In this document: in pieces, positions 49,491-58,722 of the stretch
How the letters are laid out: the number at the start of each line of letters is the position of its first letter
How positions within the stretch are numbered: position 1 is the first letter of the stretch
NCBI RefSeq assembly: GCF_003813775.1
Contig: NZ_RPDH01000001.1
Coordinates: 1,054,001 to 1,118,000, forward strand
Origin: Chitinophaga lutea
Lineage (GTDB): Bacteria > Bacteroidota > Bacteroidia > Chitinophagales > Chitinophagaceae
DNA: 64,000 bases
Direction: 5' to 3'
Notes under the pieces: generated by a model
Seen by the model: only the letters and a program-made list of their open reading frames with translations
The model's database searches: none
Told to the model about the DNA's origin: nothing
Position numbers and translations under genes: made by a program

Positions 49491-49903
49491 GCGGTTCTGA
49501 ACACCCATTTTTTCAACCCGCCCACCAGGTACAGCACGCCGATCCCCAGCGCGATCAACGAATAAATGGTGCCCAGGATGATGCCTTCTCCTTCGATGAT
49601 AAAATCGGTGAATACCTGCGCCGTACCGCGCGCGATATAGATAAAGGCGATAATAAAGATCGCTGCTTTGGTGAAAGGCATGGGCCTGAAGCGGTTGGCG
49701 GCAGACAGTCCGTACAATCCGAAAATGGTAAAGATTACCGTCACGAACAGGGTAATGAGGTAAGGCAGGGAGGGATGCACCTGCGACATTTCCTGCATTT
49801 CCCGGCCTACGCCGGTCACTTCGAAAAATGGCTGCGCCCAGATAAGCCCTACCACATGCGCCAGTGCAATGAGCAGATTGATATACCCGCCGGTTCTCAG
49901 CAT
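49487..49903 (-). CDS. Four-helix membrane protein of unknown function
   Basis: This 138-residue protein has four hydrophobic helices (about 6-24, 47-68, 78-97 and 107-130), a short extracytoplasmic loop FFEVTGVGREMQEMSQVHPSLP and a basic tail. The layout resembles DUF4345-type small membrane proteins, but I cannot confirm it. It overlaps the nucleosidase stop by 4 bp and has a full -7 element 20 bp upstream. Confidence 0.7.
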   Translation of the reverse strand: MLRTGGYINLLIALAHVVGLIWAQPFFEVTGVGREMQEMSQVHPSLPYLITLFVTVIFTIFGLYGLSAANRFRPMPFTKAAIFIIAFIYIARGTAQVFTDFIIEGEGIILGTIYSLIALGIGVLYLVGGLKKWVFRTA

Positions 49904-49923
49904 AACACGAATATTTTATACTG

Positions 49924-49931
49924 CAAAGTTA
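49924..49931 (-). promoter_or_regulatory. -7 element TAACTTTG of the four-helix protein
   Basis: This is a full TAnnTTTG match on the minus strand, leaving about 20 bases to the start codon. Confidence 0.55.
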
Positions 49932-49989
49932 TCCCCGCAGGAAATCCCGCACTTGTAAAAACCCGACAAAATGAAAAGGAATCAGACAC

Positions 49990-50727
49990 CTATCGCAGCG
50001 CGGTAGGCGCTAGCCCGCCGTACTTCTTTATTTCCCGGCTCAGGTGCGCCTGATCGTAGTACCCGCTTTCCAGGGCGATGTCAGAGAGGCTTCTGGCGGG
50101 ATGCTCTTCGAGAATCAGCCGGCTGGCGGATTTGTAACGGATAATGCTGATGAATGTTTTGGGGCCTAAACCGGTATGATACCGGAAATATCTTTCCAGC
50201 TGCCGTTCCGTGATAAAATGGGTCTTTGTCAAATCCTGCACCGATACCTTTCCGCGCGATTGTAAGATGTCGTTCACCACAGGCAGCAGGCGGTGGCCTG
50301 GTGCAGCATAACGGCCGGCAAAAAACCGGTCGAACGCCACCGCGGGTTGGTGCAGCAAGGGTTTTACAGCCGGAAGGAATGCCGATGGCAGTTCAACGAA
50401 AGTATTGGTCACTTCATGCAAGGAAGCGAATGAATAAAAACAGGAAAAGGCGGCAGGTTTGAAGCGTGCGCCGATCAGACGCGTATGCTCCGGCATACGG
50501 GCTTCCATGAATTGTGTGATGGCGCCGCCGAGGTATATGCCTTCGCTTTTGAGGGTAAGGCCCAGCGAATCGATGTAAAAATCGCCGGCGGCGTTAAAGA
50601 TGACATCCACACAGCCGTCGGGAACGATCTTATCCATCCGGCATTGGCCGGGGCTGGCAAATGCCTCCCAGTAGGCTTCGATAAATGAAGAGAGATGAGC
50701 GCCTGGCGTGTATTCCCGGAGTTCCAT
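49990..50727 (-). CDS. AraC-family transcriptional regulator
   Basis: This 245-residue cytosolic protein has an N-terminal effector domain (YTPGAHLSSFIEAYWEAF, then KIVPDGCVDVIFNAAGDF) typical of the DUF6597-type AraC regulators. The C-terminal AraC HTH pair is VSVQDLTKTHFITERQLERYFRYHTGLGPKTF and RSLSDIALESGYYDQAHLSREIKKYGGLAPTAL. The effector is unknown. The ATG at 50727 is preferred over one nine codons upstream because a full -7 element lies between the two, so transcripts would begin after the upstream ATG. Confidence 0.9.
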   Translation of the reverse strand: MELREYTPGAHLSSFIEAYWEAFASPGQCRMDKIVPDGCVDVIFNAAGDFYIDSLGLTLKSEGIYLGGAITQFMEARMPEHTRLIGARFKPAAFSCFYSFASLHEVTNTFVELPSAFLPAVKPLLHQPAVAFDRFFAGRYAAPGHRLLPVVNDILQSRGKVSVQDLTKTHFITERQLERYFRYHTGLGPKTFISIIRYKSASRLILEEHPARSLSDIALESGYYDQAHLSREIKKYGGLAPTALR

Positions 50728-50737
50728 CTTTTTTTTG

Positions 50738-50745
50738 CAAAGATA
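50738..50745 (-). promoter_or_regulatory. -7 element TATCTTTG that fixes the AraC start
   Basis: This full TAnnTTTG match on the minus strand lies 10 bases before the ATG at 50727 and overlaps the codons that follow the upstream ATG at 50754. It rules against that upstream start. Confidence 0.65.
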
Positions 50746-50860
50746 AGGGTTCATCCGGCTTTCAAATTGTCTCCCGCAAATAACCGGCGTGCTGCTGCGG
50801 TCTGGTGATACCCGCAGCGGCAGCCATCCATGGACGCTGACGCAGCGCCGTACAAACTAT

Positions 50861-52000
50861 TCACTGACCGGAGCCGCACCGGAGCCCAAGCGAGTCTGCG
50901 GATTGAGGTGACTGTTGCAGGCAGGCATCATACGCAGCAGCTGCTTCCTCGCAGAGCCGCGCCTGTTCGGGCGCAGGCGCCAGCTGCATGGCCGTCCTGA
51001 AATCCGCCTGGGCTTTTACACATGCGCCCTGCGCCAGGTACAGACGGGCGCGCTGTGCCATATACCCGTAAAACTCCGGCTTTACGACAATCAGCGCGTT
51101 GTAAATATCCAGCGCCTTGCTCCATTGGCGGAGTTGCTGAAATGCCTGGCCCGCATAAAAGGCCAGATCGGCGGAATAACTGTCAGACAGCAAATCCTCC
51201 TCCCAATCCCGTCCGGTACGGAATAAATACACACGGTACACCTCCAGCGCTCTTTCCGGCCGCGGCATTTCGATCAGGCACCTGATGTAGTTATGAAAAA
51301 CAAGGGAACTATATCCCCTGTCATATTGCACAGCGATTTCGTATTGCTCCACGGCCTTTTCCAGTTCGCCCATAAAATAATAGCCGTTGGCAATGATGCC
51401 GTACAGCTGGCTGTTGGCCTGGTCCATCCGGAGCGCGAACGCCGCTTCGCGGATGGCTTCCTCATACCGCTCCAGCCGGCTCAGGCTGAGCGCCTTCAGC
51501 CGGTGAAAATCGGGATTCTGCGTATTGATGGAAATGGCCTTGTTCAGCGTAATAACGGCCTGTTCGAACTTTTCCTCCTCGAACAGTGCTTCCGCTTTTT
51601 TGTAAAACGCGGCAGGCTGACCGTTGTCAACAGCAGCTACCGCCACGTCCTGCTTCGGAAGCAGGTTGTGGTGTTTTTCCTGCTCCTGCTTCGTCAGGGC
51701 GCGCGCGTATGAAATGCGGCCGTCAGGGTAAATGCCCAATTCGAACAAGCGGTCAGAGTTGATCGTTTCTCCTTTTTTCACAGTCCGCAGCGTGGCGAGC
51801 AGTTTTATGTACTGCTGTTTGTCCTCCGCGGACAGAAAACAGATACGCGGTATCTTCCCCAGTTCCACGATTGTTTTGTTTTCTTCCTCCCGCAGACCGC
51901 GGATGTAATTCACTTCCTTCCGCGCGTCCTGGGCGGAACAGATGAGGGTATGGCAAACAAGTAATGCGGACGTGAACATCCATTTACCGGGAATTTTCAT
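50861..52000 (-). CDS. Secreted tetratricopeptide-repeat protein
   Basis: This 379-residue protein has a signal peptide (cleavage near ICSAQ, residue 23) and an N-terminal region of about 100 residues with no known domain. About five TPR units follow from residue 130 (FYKKAEALFEEEKFEQAVITLNKAIS; DFHRLKALSLSRLERYEEAIREAAFAL; YGIIANGYYFMGELEKAVEQYEIAVQY; and so on). It probably sits in the periplasm as a binding scaffold. It follows the next gene (52013) by 12 bp, so the two are cotranscribed, and both precede a LytS/LytTR pair. Confidence 0.75.
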   Translation of the reverse strand: MKIPGKWMFTSALLVCHTLICSAQDARKEVNYIRGLREEENKTIVELGKIPRICFLSAEDKQQYIKLLATLRTVKKGETINSDRLFELGIYPDGRISYARALTKQEQEKHHNLLPKQDVAVAAVDNGQPAAFYKKAEALFEEEKFEQAVITLNKAISINTQNPDFHRLKALSLSRLERYEEAIREAAFALRMDQANSQLYGIIANGYYFMGELEKAVEQYEIAVQYDRGYSSLVFHNYIRCLIEMPRPERALEVYRVYLFRTGRDWEEDLLSDSYSADLAFYAGQAFQQLRQWSKALDIYNALIVVKPEFYGYMAQRARLYLAQGACVKAQADFRTAMQLAPAPEQARLCEEAAAAYDACLQQSPQSADSLGLRCGSGQ

Positions 52001-52012
52001 AGGATCCTAATT

Positions 52013-52462
52013 TTAACAGTCATGGTCGCGCTCATTAGCGGCATCCAACTCATTCATGTATTTCTCCGCCTGCCCCTCCGTGACGGGTTTCTTTTTCAGC
52101 TCTACTTTCATCTGCTTCTGGCCATCCGGGTGCAGCCAGATCCCGGTCAGGGTATCCCCGACTTTCCGGAGGACCAGCACGCCCGAAAAACCTGTTTCGA
52201 CCATCACGAACTGGTTCTTCCCGTTATGGTCAATATTCAGCAGCAGCCAGTTGTCCGGCTCCGCTGTTTTGTCGTACCGGTAAATACCCTGGTATATCAT
52301 CTCTCCCGAACATTCGCTGGGAACGGCGTGGAGGAACATGGTCACTGGCAGTTTCCCGTCTACCGTCCCCTTGTACAAATATGGCGTACCGCCTTCCTGC
52401 GCATGGGCCTGCAGGCTGGCCAGCAGGCATGTCAAAATGATCCATAGCAAATATCTCTGCAT
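52013..52462 (-). CDS. Secreted protein of unknown function
   Basis: This 149-residue protein has a signal peptide (MQRYLLWIILTCLLASLQAHAQ) and a beta-rich mature domain with phrases such as PYLYKGTVDGKLPVTMFLHAVPSECSGEMIYQGIYRYDK and LTGIWLHPDGQKQMKVELKKKP. This pattern is common among small Bacteroidota proteins of unknown function; no family is assigned. It forms an operon with the TPR gene. Confidence 0.65.
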   Translation of the reverse strand: MQRYLLWIILTCLLASLQAHAQEGGTPYLYKGTVDGKLPVTMFLHAVPSECSGEMIYQGIYRYDKTAEPDNWLLLNIDHNGKNQFVMVETGFSGVLVLRKVGDTLTGIWLHPDGQKQMKVELKKKPVTEGQAEKYMNELDAANERDHDC

Positions 52463-52591
52463 AAATTACCGGCGGCCTTTTATTGCGGGCCTTCCGGCTG
52501 CGAAATTCGCATAACGGCTATTTCCTGCGCGGGACGATTTAAATCCGCGGGATTTATCAGGGGAGTTGCGCCGGTTTGGTTTAAAACCGCA

Positions 52592-54517
52592 CTACAGGGC
52601 AGATTTCACCGGCAGGGTCAGCCGCACCGTCGTGCCGCCGTCGCCGGATACGATATCCAGACCGGCCTGCATACCTTTTTCTTTGGCGAGGATCTCCAGG
52701 CGTTCCCTGGCAATGGCACCTGAAAGCGACTTGTGGGCGCTTTTGCCGTTCCGGCCGGCGGCCATCCCTTTACCATTGTCTGTAATATTTACAACGACCT
52801 GTTTTTCGCAGGCCAATACCTCCACCGTCACGACGCCGTTGGCGGCGGTGCTGCTGATGCCGTGCAGGATGGCGTTTTCCACGAACGGCTGTATCAGCAT
52901 CGGGGGAATCAGCAGCATGTCGGTGTCGGCCTCCGGTGCAATGATGTTGTAATGGAATGCCTCTTCGTAGCGCATTTGCTGCAGGCTGAGGTAATGCCCG
53001 ATCGCCTCCAGCTCATCGCTGAGGGGCACGTATTGCTGACGGCTCAGTTCCAGGTTGCTGCGCAGCAGCTTGCTGAACTGGCTGAGGTAATGGATCGACT
53101 TTTCTTTTTCGTCGAACCGGATAAAACTCTGCAGGGCAGACAGGGTATTGAAGATAAAATGAGGTTCCATCTGCGCGCGCAGCAATTGCTGCTGCAACAG
53201 TACGTTTTCCCTTTCCTGCAGCGCTCTTTTCTGTTTTTGCGCGAAATAGATCATCAGCGCCCAGGAAACCGCGAGCAGCGCGAGCAATGCAATGACCAGT
53301 AACAGCAACCGGTTGTTCTCGATCCGTTGCGCGGCAAAGTCGACCTGCCGGTTGAGCGAGGCAATCGACCGGTCTTTGGCGCGCAGCTGGTATACCGATT
53401 CCATTTCTTCGTTCGCCAGTACACCCGCGTTGCGGATAACGCCCTGTTGAAGGTCATACAGGTCACCGGCCGCTTTGGTTGCGCCCGCACGATCACCGGC
53501 CGCGAAACGAAGATGCATGACAGCCTTCGCCCCCAGCACTTTTTCGTCACCGGCCAGCTTTCCGGGATATTGATTATCCAGTTCATCCGCGCGCCGTATC
53601 GCCGCGGCGGCCTGTTGCAATTGACCGGAACGGATATATAAATCCGCGAGATTGGATAAAGTGATGTACAGGTTCCTGATGGCGTTCGGTGCTTTGTTGT
53701 GCAGGCTGTTTTCATCAAACGCTTTCACCTGTTCGTAAAAGTGAACAGCGGAATCGAACCGTTGGGTTTTGGTATAATAATATGCGGTATGCTCCTGTAA
53801 GAATCGCCGCTGCAGGGAATCTTCCGAAGCCGCCGCCCAGCGCTCCATCGCACTCAGGCACACAAAAAGCGAATCCGTGGTGAACAGCCCGCCGTCAGAG
53901 CCGGCTGCAAACAGTTGTGAATAAGCACGGAAAATATGCCGGGGACTGGGCACCGGCATCTGTTGCAGTAATTGCAGCGCCATGCGGTTTTGCGCCGCCG
54001 CCTTGCCGCTTTGGCTGACCTTGTTATTGTATTGCGCCGCACTGAGGAGACATACTGCTTTCGACAGGGGCTTCGCATCGAGGGAGTCGGTGCTGGTGAT
54101 AATGGCGGCCGATTCATTGTAATAATACCCGGCCAGGTAAAATTTTGCCTGCGCTTCCGCGATGATGCCGGCCCCGTTGCAGATGGCAAATTTCAGGCGG
54201 GGCACCGGCTCACCAGCGTCCGCCAGTTCCAGCGCCCTGCCGATATGGTATGCCGCACTGTCTGCATTCGCCTTTACCAGGTACTTCGCCACCTGGTAGT
54301 GGAGGTACGCCAACGCCTCGCTGCTGTGCCGGTAAGCAGGCGCATCGAGCCGGCTTCGCCAGAAGGCGAGACGGTCGCCCTGTTTTTGTTTGTCCAGGCT
54401 GTCAGACAACTGTTCCAGTTCCGGCAGGAGGTTCCGCCCGGCGGCGGGAGATGCACCGGGCTGTGAGCGGCAGGCGCAGAACCACAGCAACAGGCACAGG
54501 GATAGGCTATTTTTCAT
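52592..54517 (-). CDS. LytS/YehU-type sensor histidine kinase with TPR sensor region
   Basis: This 641-residue protein has an N-terminal export signal with a Cys-rich end (FCACRSQ), so the sensor region is outside the inner membrane. Residues about 60-380 are TPR-like helical repeats, then one membrane helix (403-425). The cytoplasmic kinase of the His_kinase/LytS family follows: RAQMEPHFIFNTLSALQSFI, with the phosphorylated His at about 453. The ATPase N-box is ENAILHGISS and the G-box NITDNGKGMAAG. Its start overlaps the stop of the LytTR regulator by one base. Confidence 0.93.
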   Translation of the reverse strand: MKNSLSLCLLLWFCACRSQPGASPAAGRNLLPELEQLSDSLDKQKQGDRLAFWRSRLDAPAYRHSSEALAYLHYQVAKYLVKANADSAAYHIGRALELADAGEPVPRLKFAICNGAGIIAEAQAKFYLAGYYYNESAAIITSTDSLDAKPLSKAVCLLSAAQYNNKVSQSGKAAAQNRMALQLLQQMPVPSPRHIFRAYSQLFAAGSDGGLFTTDSLFVCLSAMERWAAASEDSLQRRFLQEHTAYYYTKTQRFDSAVHFYEQVKAFDENSLHNKAPNAIRNLYITLSNLADLYIRSGQLQQAAAAIRRADELDNQYPGKLAGDEKVLGAKAVMHLRFAAGDRAGATKAAGDLYDLQQGVIRNAGVLANEEMESVYQLRAKDRSIASLNRQVDFAAQRIENNRLLLLVIALLALLAVSWALMIYFAQKQKRALQERENVLLQQQLLRAQMEPHFIFNTLSALQSFIRFDEKEKSIHYLSQFSKLLRSNLELSRQQYVPLSDELEAIGHYLSLQQMRYEEAFHYNIIAPEADTDMLLIPPMLIQPFVENAILHGISSTAANGVVTVEVLACEKQVVVNITDNGKGMAAGRNGKSAHKSLSGAIARERLEILAKEKGMQAGLDIVSGDGGTTVRLTLPVKSAL

Positions 54518-55269
54518 TATTTGAGCGTGGTCAGGCAGTTGATGATGAATTCCTTCCTGCGGGTAGCCACAGGAATTTCCGTCTGGTCGCGCATCACCAG
54601 GATGCCGCTTTTCAGGTATTTGTCGATGTACTGCCGGTTAACGATATACGACTGATGGGGACGGATAAAATTTTCTCCCGGCAACAGTTCCTCATAGTAT
54701 TTCAGCGGCTTCGAGGCGGTGATGCGTTTCCCCTGCTGCAGGAAAATTTTGGTATAGGCGCCTTCTCCGGAGAGATGCATCACGTCTGCCAGGCGGATCA
54801 TCTGCAGGCAATCGGTGGCCGCGATACAGATCTGCGCGTTCATGTCCACCGCCTTTTCCGGTATGGCCATCTGCCTGGCAATATCCAGGCGCCCCGGCAA
54901 ACCGGCGACCTCCTGCTTTTTCAGCCTTTCGATGGCGCCGTTGAAATCCTGCTGATCGATGGGCTTCAGCAGGTAGTCCAATGCACCGTAACGGATGGCC
55001 CTGATGGCATAATGATCGTATGCCGTGATAAAAATAATGCGGAACGCGGGAGAAGGATGATGGTGCAGGATGTCGAAGGCGGTGCCGTCTTCCAGCTGAA
55101 TGTCCATCAGCACCAGGTCCGGCGTGGTTTGCGCCAGCAGGTCGAGGGCCTTCGCCACGGAATCGGCCACGGCCGTCAGCGCCAGTTCTTCTTTTTGCGT
55201 CACCATCCATTCCAGTTCTTTCCGGATGGCAGGCTCATCTTCTATGATCAGTGTTTTGAAACGATGCAT
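54517..55269 (-). CDS. LytTR-family response regulator
   Basis: This 250-residue cytosolic protein has a receiver domain (LIIEDEPAIRKELEWMV; phospho-acceptor Asp56 in LVLMDIQLEDG; conserved Lys in DYLLKPID) and a C-terminal LytTR DNA-binding domain (from about residue 150: LSGEGAYTKIFLQQGKRITASKPLKYYEELL and FIRPHQSYIVNRQYIDKYL). It pairs with the LytS-type kinase just downstream. A TTTG-ending element (ATACTTTG) lies 4 bases before the ATG. Confidence 0.95.
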   Translation of the reverse strand: MHRFKTLIIEDEPAIRKELEWMVTQKEELALTAVADSVAKALDLLAQTTPDLVLMDIQLEDGTAFDILHHHPSPAFRIIFITAYDHYAIRAIRYGALDYLLKPIDQQDFNGAIERLKKQEVAGLPGRLDIARQMAIPEKAVDMNAQICIAATDCLQMIRLADVMHLSGEGAYTKIFLQQGKRITASKPLKYYEELLPGENFIRPHQSYIVNRQYIDKYLKSGILVMRDQTEIPVATRRKEFIINCLTTLK

Positions 55270-55496
55270 ACTGCAAAGTATTAGGCCGTTTGGATGAAGC
55301 GGCGGCCGAAATTAGGATAAATAATCATACTGCTGCCATACGGTCTTTTTTTTAACACGCCCTGCTCTGCAATTTATGCCCGGATACCACGAATGCCCTG
55401 ATGGGTCATGCGGATATAAATCGGCCCGTTTTCCGGCTTCGCGCAGGTGTATGTTTGCAGCCGCCGGCATTCATTTATTCATTTAAAAACATACGA

Positions 55497-56189
55497 ATGA
55501 GATATGTTTATTGTATGATCCCGCTGCTGATGGCGGCATGTCACCCCCAATCACAGACCCAAACCCGGCAGCAGCCTGTTGCGCTGGCGACGCTGAGCGG
55601 CTACCTCGATGAAAAAGAAAATATCTGGGTATCCGCGGATGCACACTATATCCCGGATGAATTTTCAGGCAACGCAGGCGCGTACGCCACCGTTTCGCAT
55701 GTAGATGAAAGCGGTAACAGCAAAGGAATAGGCCTGATCAACCGGCGGGGAGAAATTGTGGTGCCCATTGTGTACGAAGGCATCGACATGGGGTTCAATG
55801 ACGGCGTATGCCAGGTTGTGAAAGGAGACCTGCGTGGACTGGTGGACACCACCGGCCGCGAAATCGTTCCGCCGTCGTATGAATACATTGCCCAATACGC
55901 GGAAGACGGATTGCTCCGGGTCGGGAAAAACGACCGGTACGGCATGATGAACCTGAAAGGGGACATCGTCATCCCCCTGGAATACCAGGACGCCCAGGCT
56001 GCCGGCGACGGGATGGTTGCCGTGATGGCCGTTCCACAGCGATGGGGTTATGTCAACCTGAAAAACGAGATCGTGTTCCAGCCGGAATTCACGGCGCCGG
56101 GCCGTTTTGAAAACGGGCAGGCGTCTGTGCAGAAAACCGACGGCGAGAACTACACCATCTATAAAAACGGGAAAATAGAGAAACAATAA
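55497..56189 (+). CDS. WG-repeat lipoprotein
   Basis: This 230-residue protein starts MRYVYCMIPLLMAACHPQ, with lipobox LLMAAC (Cys15). The mature part has four or five WG repeats of about 25 residues: IGLINRRGEIVVPIVYEGID, RGLVDTTGREIVPPSYEYIA, YGMMNLKGDIVIPLEYQDAQ and WGYVNLKNEIVFQPEFTAPG. WG repeats are beta-strand units of unknown role on surface or periplasmic proteins, sometimes in phage- or toxin-related proteins. Upstream in-frame sequence is rejected because it puts the lipobox too far in. A TTTG 20 bases upstream of TTCATTTA is a weak promoter candidate. Confidence 0.8.
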   Translation: MRYVYCMIPLLMAACHPQSQTQTRQQPVALATLSGYLDEKENIWVSADAHYIPDEFSGNAGAYATVSHVDESGNSKGIGLINRRGEIVVPIVYEGIDMGFNDGVCQVVKGDLRGLVDTTGREIVPPSYEYIAQYAEDGLLRVGKNDRYGMMNLKGDIVIPLEYQDAQAAGDGMVAVMAVPQRWGYVNLKNEIVFQPEFTAPGRFENGQASVQKTDGENYTIYKNGKIEKQ

Positions 56190-56238
56190 CCTGCAGCGAC
56201 GGTTCAGAAACAGTGAAATCACGGTGTACGCCGGCAAC

Positions 56239-56265
56239 AAAAAAAGCTACCCCTTCCGGGATAGC
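56239..56265 (-). terminator. Terminator at the end of the hydroxylysine operon
   Basis: On the minus strand GCTATCCC pairs with GGGGTAGC (one G-T pair) around a GGAA-type loop, then T7. It begins 29 bp past the aldehyde dehydrogenase stop. Confidence 0.85.
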
Positions 56266-56294
56266 CTTTTGTCTGCCGGCCGTACACCGGTGTA

Positions 56295-57815
56295 TCAGAG
56301 GTTGAACTGAATCCCCTGTGCCAGTGGCAGTCGGGTTCCATAGTTAATCGTGTTGGTTTGTCGTCTCATGTAAGCTTTCCAGGCATCGCTGCCGCTTTCT
56401 CGGCCGCCGCCGGTTTCTTTTTCCCCGCCGAAGGCTCCGCCGATCTCGGCCCCGGAGGTGCCGATGTTCACATTGGCGATACCGCAGTCGCTGCCGGCGG
56501 CCGACAGGAAATATTCCGCTTCGCGCAGGTCCATCGTCATGATGGCGGAAGAAAGACCCTGCGGCACGTCGTTCTGCATCGCCACCGCTTCTTCCAGCGT
56601 ACTGTACTTCATCAGGTACAGGATGGGGGCGAAGGTTTCCGTCTGCACTACCGGGAACTGCGGCTGTACTTCCGCGATGCAGGGTTTTACATAACAACCG
56701 CTTTCGTACCCCTGCCCTTCCAGTACGCCGCCTTCCACGAGGAAGCGGCCGCCCTGTTCACGGCAGGCGGCAATGGCCCGCAGGTAAGTATCCACCGCCG
56801 CTTTATCGATCAGCGGTCCCACGTGGTTCGCCTCATCGAGCGGATTGCCGATCCGGAGCTGGCCATACGCATGTACCAGCTTATCGCGAAAGCGGTCGTA
56901 AACATCTTCGTGAATGATGAGGCGGCGTGTGGTGGTGCAACGTTGCCCGGCCGTTCCGGCTGCGCCGAATACACTGCCGATCAGCGCCATATCGAGGTCG
57001 GCGTTTTTGGAAACAATGATCGCGTTGTTGCCGCCCAGTTCCAGCAGGCTGCGACCGAACCTCCCCGCCACGGTAATGCCCACGGCCCTGCCCATCACGG
57101 TGGAGCCGGTGGCCGACACGAGCGGCACTCTCTCATCCGCAGCTAATAATCTCCCTGTTTCCGCGCCCCCGTTGATCAGGCAGCTGACGCCTTCCGGCAC
57201 GTTGTTCCGTTGCAGCACGCCGGCGATAATGTGCTGGCAGGCGACGGCGGACAACGGCGTTTTTTCACTGGGCTTCCACACGCACACGTTCCCGCAAACC
57301 ATCGCCAGCATCGCATTCCAGCTCCATACCGCCACGGGGAAGTTAAATGCGGAAATGATGCCCACAATCCCCAGCGGATGCCATTGCTCGTACATGCGGT
57401 GCTGCGGGCGTTCGCTATGCATCGTGAGCCCGTACAACTGGCGGCTCAGGCCCACGGCAAAATCACAGATGTCGATCATCTCCTGTACTTCACCCAAACC
57501 TTCCTGCAGGCTTTTGCCCATTTCAAAGCTCACGAGCCGGCCCAGCGCCTGTTTTTTTTCGCGCAGCGCTTCCCCGATCTGCCTAACCACTTCTCCCCGC
57601 TGCGGCGCAGGTACGGTGCGCCAATGCTCAAACGCTTTGGCAGCCGTCAGGATCACGGCTTCATAAGCGGGCGCGTCCGTAGCGGTGACGGTCGCGATCT
57701 GTTGCCCGTCGACAGGTGAAAACGAAACGATCTCCCCGCCGCCCGGCAGCCATGCTGCGCCGGTGCTGACGCCGGGGTTCTGTGGCAAAATGCCCAACTC
57801 CTTTAAAAAATCCAT
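56295..57815 (-). CDS. ALDH7-family aldehyde dehydrogenase (2-aminoadipate-6-semialdehyde dehydrogenase-like)
   Basis: This 506-residue cytosolic NAD(P)+-dependent enzyme oxidises an amino-aldehyde. The wording of the catalytic region, FGAAGTAGQRCTTTRRL (catalytic Cys293), and of the C-terminal GGEKETGGGRESGSDAWKAYMRR is that of the antiquitin (ALDH7A1) subfamily, whose main substrate is 2-aminoadipate 6-semialdehyde. The general base Glu259 is in LLELGG. It is the last gene of the operon; its ATG overlaps the DUF1338 stop by one base. Product 2-aminoadipate would then need transamination to 2-oxoadipate, the substrate of the DUF1338 enzyme. No aminotransferase for that step is in the window. 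Confidence 0.9.
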   Translation of the reverse strand: MDFLKELGILPQNPGVSTGAAWLPGGGEIVSFSPVDGQQIATVTATDAPAYEAVILTAAKAFEHWRTVPAPQRGEVVRQIGEALREKKQALGRLVSFEMGKSLQEGLGEVQEMIDICDFAVGLSRQLYGLTMHSERPQHRMYEQWHPLGIVGIISAFNFPVAVWSWNAMLAMVCGNVCVWKPSEKTPLSAVACQHIIAGVLQRNNVPEGVSCLINGGAETGRLLAADERVPLVSATGSTVMGRAVGITVAGRFGRSLLELGGNNAIIVSKNADLDMALIGSVFGAAGTAGQRCTTTRRLIIHEDVYDRFRDKLVHAYGQLRIGNPLDEANHVGPLIDKAAVDTYLRAIAACREQGGRFLVEGGVLEGQGYESGCYVKPCIAEVQPQFPVVQTETFAPILYLMKYSTLEEAVAMQNDVPQGLSSAIMTMDLREAEYFLSAAGSDCGIANVNIGTSGAEIGGAFGGEKETGGGRESGSDAWKAYMRRQTNTINYGTRLPLAQGIQFNL

Positions 57816-58708
57816 TATCTTTTGTTGGTTTGTGATGAATAGGTGCTTTCAAATATTTTGTCGGCATTCGCGGCCTCAAAACCTTCTCTCCGGTGTACCC
57901 GTTTGATGGCGGCAGGATCCAGGTGACTGAATTCCGGCAATACTCTACGCTCCGCAAACTCCACATACGAGCCTGCAATAGCGTGTTTTTCACCGCCGGC
58001 AAATTCCGCTTCGATCATACCGGCCACCGTAGAGCTCTGCAGCAACAGCCCATCCGGACTCTTCTTGAATTTCCCGCCGGCATCGTTCAGCTGCAGGCCC
58101 TGCTTTTCGAGGAAATCGTTGAACCGGCCGATCTCGTTGTAACCGGCCGGCAGGTTGTGTACACTGATGGTGAAGTGATTGAGATAATAACTGTTGTAGA
58201 TGGCCCATGATGCGTATTCGCTTACACCGGCCAGTACTGTATAATCACGGTAGGAAGGCGTACGCCAGAGGCCACTGTGCAGGAACGCATCCACGGCCGC
58301 CACATCATCGAGGTCGAGTTGCAGCACGGGGTCGGCGGTCACTTCGCTGGTGTAATTGTGGATCATGTCGCGCGTGGCGGCCGGCAGGTCTTTTACCCGC
58401 AGCTCGCTGATGAAAATACGCGGCAGCGACGGCTCGGGCGGTGCATACCAGTAAGCGTCCAGCCGCTTTTCCGCAAAATAGTAGTAGTCCTTTTTAATGT
58501 ACCCGTGGTGCAGGAAAATCTTTTCGAGCGACTGGATCCCGAGATGCGGAACGCCCATTGTCCGGAAAGCGATGTGGTCGTTTTCGATGTCGTCCGCGCG
58601 CCGGATGAGGCCTTCCGCGATCATGGCGGATATCACTTTTTCCACATCCGGCACCCTTTCTTTGTAACGGCGCATCAGGCCGTCGAGTATCAATTGCAGC
58701 TTGTTCAT
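57815..58708 (-). CDS. DUF1338 protein, 2-oxoadipate dioxygenase/decarboxylase (HglS/YdcJ family)
   Basis: HglS-type enzymes are non-haem Fe(II) VOC-superfamily dioxygenases that convert 2-oxoadipate to D-2-hydroxyglutarate and CO2 in lysine catabolism. The 297-residue protein is shorter than Pseudomonas HglS but keeps the site: HIAFR (His45 and Arg49, metal and carboxylate), LNHFTISV (His178) and YVEFAER (Glu, residue 250 or 253). It lies 14 bp after the kinase/phospho-lyase gene and overlaps the ALDH7 start. A 2-oxoadipate step fits directly downstream of aminoadipate-semialdehyde oxidation, which supports a lysine- or hydroxylysine-degrading pathway. Confidence 0.88.
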   Translation of the reverse strand: MNKLQLILDGLMRRYKERVPDVEKVISAMIAEGLIRRADDIENDHIAFRTMGVPHLGIQSLEKIFLHHGYIKKDYYYFAEKRLDAYWYAPPEPSLPRIFISELRVKDLPAATRDMIHNYTSEVTADPVLQLDLDDVAAVDAFLHSGLWRTPSYRDYTVLAGVSEYASWAIYNSYYLNHFTISVHNLPAGYNEIGRFNDFLEKQGLQLNDAGGKFKKSPDGLLLQSSTVAGMIEAEFAGGEKHAIAGSYVEFAERRVLPEFSHLDPAAIKRVHRREGFEAANADKIFESTYSSQTNKR

Positions 58709-58722
58709 GCTGTTATATTTTG